This document shows positions 8,458 to 11,176 of a stretch of DNA of 11,176 bases, in pieces; position 1 is the stretch's first letter, and each line of letters opens with the position of its first letter. This DNA comes from Actinomycetota bacterium (GTDB taxonomy: Bacteria; Actinomycetota; Thermoleophilia; Gaiellales; Gaiellaceae). Both the position numbers and the translations under genes were made by a program. The stretch lies in the NCBI GenBank assembly GCA_003162235.1, contig PMMN01000027.1, positions 15,222 through 26,397 of the forward strand, in the 5' to 3' direction. The notes beneath the pieces are model-generated. The model was given only the letters and a program-made list of their open reading frames with translations. It was not told where the DNA came from and made no database searches.

Positions 8458-9459
8458 ATGCGTGTACTAGTCACAGGCGGCGCCGGCTTCATCGGCTCTT
8501 GTTTCGCCAAGCGCTTGCAGCGGGCGGGCGATGAGGTCGTCGTGCTCGACAAGCTGACCTACTCGGGCAACCCGGCCAACCTCGAAGGCTCGGGAATCGA
8601 GCTCGTCGTCGGCGATATCTGCGATCCGCAGGCGGCTGAACAGGCGGCGCAGGGGTGCGAGGCGATCGTCAACTTCGCCGCGGAGACGCACGTCGACCGT
8701 TCGATCCTGGGCGCGACCGATTTCGGGCGCACCGAGTTCGTCGGCACCCAGACGCTGCTCGAGCTGGTGCGCAAGACCGACGCGCGCTACGTCCAGGTCT
8801 CCACCGACGAGGTCTACGGCGATCTCGAGGCCGGCGGCTCGTCGCGCGAGGTCGATCTGGTGCGGCCGTCCAGCCCCTACAGCGTCGCCAAGGCGGCGGG
8901 CGATCTACACATCCCCGCCTACGTCCGCACCTTCGGAGTGCACGCCTGCATCACGCGCGGATCGAACACCTACGGACCCAACCAGTACCCCGAGAAGTTG
9001 ATCCCGCTATTTGTGACGAACGCGCTCGAGAGCAAGCCGCTACCTCTCTACGGGGATGGTCGCCAGATTCGCGACTGGCTCTTCGTCGAGGATCACTGCG
9101 CCGGAATCGAGGCCGTGCTCCGCGCCGGCAAGCCTGGCGAGACCTACAACATCGGCGGTGGCCACGAGGTCGAGAACATCGAGATCGCGAACTCGATCAT
9201 CGAGCTGACCGGCGCCGCGCCGGAGCTGCTCCAGTACGTCGAAGACCGGCCCGGACACGATCGCCGCTACTCGCTCGATTGCTCGAAGGCCGGCAGCGAG
9301 CTCGGCTGGCAGCCTGCCGTCCCCTTCGCGGAAGGTCTGGCCCAAACCGTCGCCTGGTACCACGACAATCGCAGCTGGTGGGAGTCGATCAAGTCGGGCC
9401 GGCATTACCGCGAGTACTACGAGCGTCAGTACGCCGAGCGGCTCGCCTCCGGCGAGTAG
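8458..9459 (+). CDS. rfbB: dTDP-glucose 4,6-dehydratase (RmlB/RfbB)
   Basis: This 333-residue protein belongs to the extended short-chain dehydrogenase family and converts dTDP-glucose to dTDP-4-keto-6-deoxyglucose. That is the second step of dTDP-rhamnose and other deoxysugar pathways for cell-surface glycans. The NAD-binding motif is GGAGFIG (7-13). AAETHVDRSI (74-83) is characteristic. The catalytic Thr-Asp-Glu of RmlB is T116-D117-E118 in STDEVYG, followed by the Y141/K145 pair in SPYSVAK. SNTYGPNQYPEKLIP (169-183) and RPGHDRRY (264-271) are diagnostic substrate-binding segments. Length is normal. RmlA, RmlC and RmlD are not next to it in the window, so it stands alone or its partners lie elsewhere. 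The ATG at 8458 is preceded by a probable leaderless-type -10 box. Confidence 0.95.
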   Translation: MRVLVTGGAGFIGSCFAKRLQRAGDEVVVLDKLTYSGNPANLEGSGIELVVGDICDPQAAEQAAQGCEAIVNFAAETHVDRSILGATDFGRTEFVGTQTLLELVRKTDARYVQVSTDEVYGDLEAGGSSREVDLVRPSSPYSVAKAAGDLHIPAYVRTFGVHACITRGSNTYGPNQYPEKLIPLFVTNALESKPLPLYGDGRQIRDWLFVEDHCAGIEAVLRAGKPGETYNIGGGHEVENIEIANSIIELTGAAPELLQYVEDRPGHDRRYSLDCSKAGSELGWQPAVPFAEGLAQTVAWYHDNRSWWESIKSGRHYREYYERQYAERLASGE

Positions 9460-9579
9460 ACGCCAGACCCGGAAGGCTTACCCTGCCACGCGGCGAAGGC
9501 GCTACGGGGCTTTGCATGCACACCTTTGAGACAAGCGCGCCTGATCCCGGACTCCCGGAAGCGTCGTTCCGCTAGCCTC

Positions 9580-9583
9580 GGAG
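9580..9583 (+). promoter_or_regulatory. Possible ribosome binding site of the SpoIID-family gene
   Basis: GGAG lies ten bases before the ATG at 9594, and the gap holds the perfect palindrome AGATCGATCT (9582-9591). TAGCCT (9573-9578) could instead be a -10 box, which would give a very short leader lacking this site. The two readings compete. No clear terminator for rfbB was seen in 9460-9593. Confidence 0.3.
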
Positions 9584-9593
9584 ATCGATCTAG

Positions 9594-11176
9594 ATGGCTC
9601 GCCGCGCACTCTCAACTCTCATCCTCTTCGTCATCGCCCTGGTGCCGGTGTTCGTTCCGGGCGGCGCCGTCGCTAGTCCGGCGCGGGTAAAGGCAACGCC
9701 GGCGACCATCGTCTGGGCGCCCGCAACTCTGGTCATCTCCGGGCACGGCTGGGGACACGGCGTCGGATTGAGCCAGTACGGCGCCTACGGCTTCGCCCAG
9801 CACGGATACACCTACGACCAGATCGTCGCCCACTACTTCCCCGGGACAGACCTCGAAGACACCGGCTCGAAGACGATCCGAGTCCTGCTCGCGAGCGGCC
9901 GTGCGAGTCTCACCATCTCTTCGGCGACGCCTTTCAAGGTCGCGGATGCGGGCGGAACCACCTCCGACGTCGCCGACCTGTCGCTGCAACTCGACTCGTC
10001 GCTAAGCGTCAATCTCACCAACGGGGGGAGCCGTTCCCTCGCCGGGCCGCTCGTCTTCACGGCCGGCTCGTCGCCGCTCGTCTTCGCGGGGCGCACCTAC
10101 CGCGGCAAGTTCAGCGTCGCCGTTGTCGGAGACAAGCTGCGCCTGATCAACTCCGTCGGGCTCGAGCCCTACCTCTACGGCGTCGTTCCCTGCGAGTCGC
10201 CGCACGACTGGCCGGCCGACGCTCTCGAGGCGCAAGCGGTCGTCGCGCGCTCCTACGCGCTCGTCTCGATCAAGCCGAGCTCGAGCTTCGACGTCTATGC
10301 CGACACGCGCAGCCAGGTCTACCACGGGCGCTCGGGCGAGTATCCGGAATCGACCGCGGCGGTCGACTCAACCACAGGCGAGACCGTTTACTACAACGGC
10401 GCCGTCGCCAGGACGTTCTTCTTCTCGACCTCCGGCGGGCGGACGGCGGCGATCCAGGACGTCTGGCCGAACGCGTCACCGGAGCCCTACCTCGTTTCCG
10501 TGAACGACCCCTACGACAATCTCTCGCCCTACCACAACTGGGGGCCGGTAACGCTTCCATCCCAGACCCTGGCCAAGAACCTGAAGATCGCCGGCCCGAT
10601 CTCCGACCTGACGACCGAGACCAACGGCTCGCAGAGGGTTGCGACCGCCACCCTCACGGGTGCCCGAGATCAGACTTTCGCCGTCAGCGGCGACGCCGTG
10701 CGCCAGGCGCTCAACTTGCGCTCGAGCTGGTTCGAGGCCGCGGTCTTCGCGCTGCAGCACCCGACAAGCGCACTTCCCTACGGGACGAGCGTTCGCGTAG
10801 CCGGTCGCGCTCGCGGCGCCGACTCGCCGGTGCTGGAGATACGCCCGTCGGGAGGAACCTGGCAAACGGCAGCCTCTCTCTCCCCGGACGACTCCGGCCT
10901 CTTCAAGGTGACGATGAGGCCTAGCTCGACCAGCTACTACCGCATCGTCGACGGCGACATCGAGGCGGCTCCGGTGCTCGTGCCCGTTGCCCCGCGGGTA
11001 GGCCTCGCCCGCACGTCGGGGCTCGGCTTGCGTGGCAGTGTCAGGCCTCTGGGAGCGGCGGCCGTCGTCGAGCTGCAACGGCTCCGCTCCGGCAGCTGGA
11101 CGACGATCGCAAGGCTCCCGCTCAGCTCCAGCGGCAGCTTCGCTCGAGCAGGCGTGCTGCGCGCGGGCCAGTACCG
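9594..11176 (+). CDS. Secreted SpoIID/LytB-domain protein with C-terminal Ig-like repeats, 3' end cut by window edge
   Basis: The frame is open from the ATG at 9594 to the window edge, giving 527 codons. Residues 1-27 are a signal peptide with a likely AVA-S cleavage. HGWGHGVGLSQYGAYGFA (51-68), then YFPGT, is the SpoIID-family GHGxGxSQxGA motif placed before the main domain. The SpoIID core follows (about 95-375): LEPYLYGVVPCESPHDWP (190-207) with E201 at the place of the SpoIID catalytic glutamate, ALEAQAVVARSYA (210-222), FFFSTSGGRT (275-284) and NDPYDNLSPYHNW (304-316). Known SpoIID cleaves glycan strands of denuded peptidoglycan; LytB modifies an amidase. From about 390 onward come two Ig-like beta segments typical of actinobacterial surface proteins. 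It likely acts on the cell wall outside the membrane. It follows rfbB by 134 bases on the same strand. Confidence 0.92.
   Translation, partial: MARRALSTLILFVIALVPVFVPGGAVASPARVKATPATIVWAPATLVISGHGWGHGVGLSQYGAYGFAQHGYTYDQIVAHYFPGTDLEDTGSKTIRVLLASGRASLTISSATPFKVADAGGTTSDVADLSLQLDSSLSVNLTNGGSRSLAGPLVFTAGSSPLVFAGRTYRGKFSVAVVGDKLRLINSVGLEPYLYGVVPCESPHDWPADALEAQAVVARSYALVSIKPSSSFDVYADTRSQVYHGRSGEYPESTAAVDSTTGETVYYNGAVARTFFFSTSGGRTAAIQDVWPNASPEPYLVSVNDPYDNLSPYHNWGPVTLPSQTLAKNLKIAGPISDLTTETNGSQRVATATLTGARDQTFAVSGDAVRQALNLRSSWFEAAVFALQHPTSALPYGTSVRVAGRARGADSPVLEIRPSGGTWQTAASLSPDDSGLFKVTMRPSSTSYYRIVDGDIEAAPVLVPVAPRVGLARTSGLGLRGSVRPLGAAAVVELQRLRSGSWTTIARLPLSSSGSFARAGVLRAGQY

Noticed and set aside
8445..9483. 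Repeat of AGGCTTACCC at 8445-8454 and 9474-9483
   Set aside because: Dozens of shared 10-mers are expected by chance in 11 kb, and the second copy is not next to a start codon.
9460..9593. Terminator search after rfbB
   Set aside because: Only short, imperfect stems without a T-run were seen in this 134-base gap.

Overview
This is a GC-rich chromosomal window with dense third-position G/C shadows on both strands. It has actinobacterial-style gene content: a suf cluster, a HAAS-type membrane protein, short or possibly leaderless 5' ends, and a SpoIID/LytB protein with C-terminal Ig-like repeats. My best guess is an actinobacterium of the Thermoleophilia/Gaiellales type. That is inferred from protein flavour, since no rRNA or other marker lies here.

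Layout. Positions 1-932 (minus) hold most of an HdrB-like CCG-domain Fe-S protein, cut by the left edge, with a good sigma70-type promoter at 965-993. Positions 1059-3110 (minus) encode a large membrane protein: a cytoplasmic HAAS-like domain, five membrane segments and a roughly 400-residue outside domain. Positions 3181-6897 (minus) are a compact suf operon in the order sufC-sufB-VOC-sufD. All three junctions overlap (TGATG, TGATG, ATGA), so a small vicinal-oxygen-chelate protein is locked between sufB and sufD. Positions 6898-7179 are a structured intergenic region with a strong hairpin behind the upstream gene, a second long imperfect hairpin, and inverted AGCGG repeats before sufC. Positions 7180-8403 (minus) encode a membrane-anchored GGDEF/HD-GYP protein. 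Two genes read rightwards from a divergent 54-bp gap: dTDP-glucose 4,6-dehydratase (8458-9459) and a secreted SpoIID/LytB-family protein (9594 to the right edge).

Function. SufB, SufC and SufD form the SufBC2D scaffold ATPase that builds Fe-S clusters. The HdrB-like protein further down on the same strand is a likely client, because its cysteine motifs would bind non-cubane 4Fe-4S clusters. No cysteine desulfurase (SufS), SufU/SufE or SufR repressor is in the window. The right-hand part concerns the cell surface: a nucleotide-sugar enzyme for deoxysugar (rhamnose-type) synthesis and a peptidoglycan-acting protein, next to a c-di-GMP-type signalling protein.

The most notable points are the translationally coupled VOC gene inside the suf operon, the undescribed HAAS/5-TM/ectodomain protein directly behind sufD, the His-Cys replacement in the second CCG motif of the HdrB homologue, the N-terminal placement of the GHGxGxSQxGA motif in the SpoIID protein, and the structured sufC upstream region. 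I found no mobile elements, CRISPR arrays, tRNAs or rRNAs.
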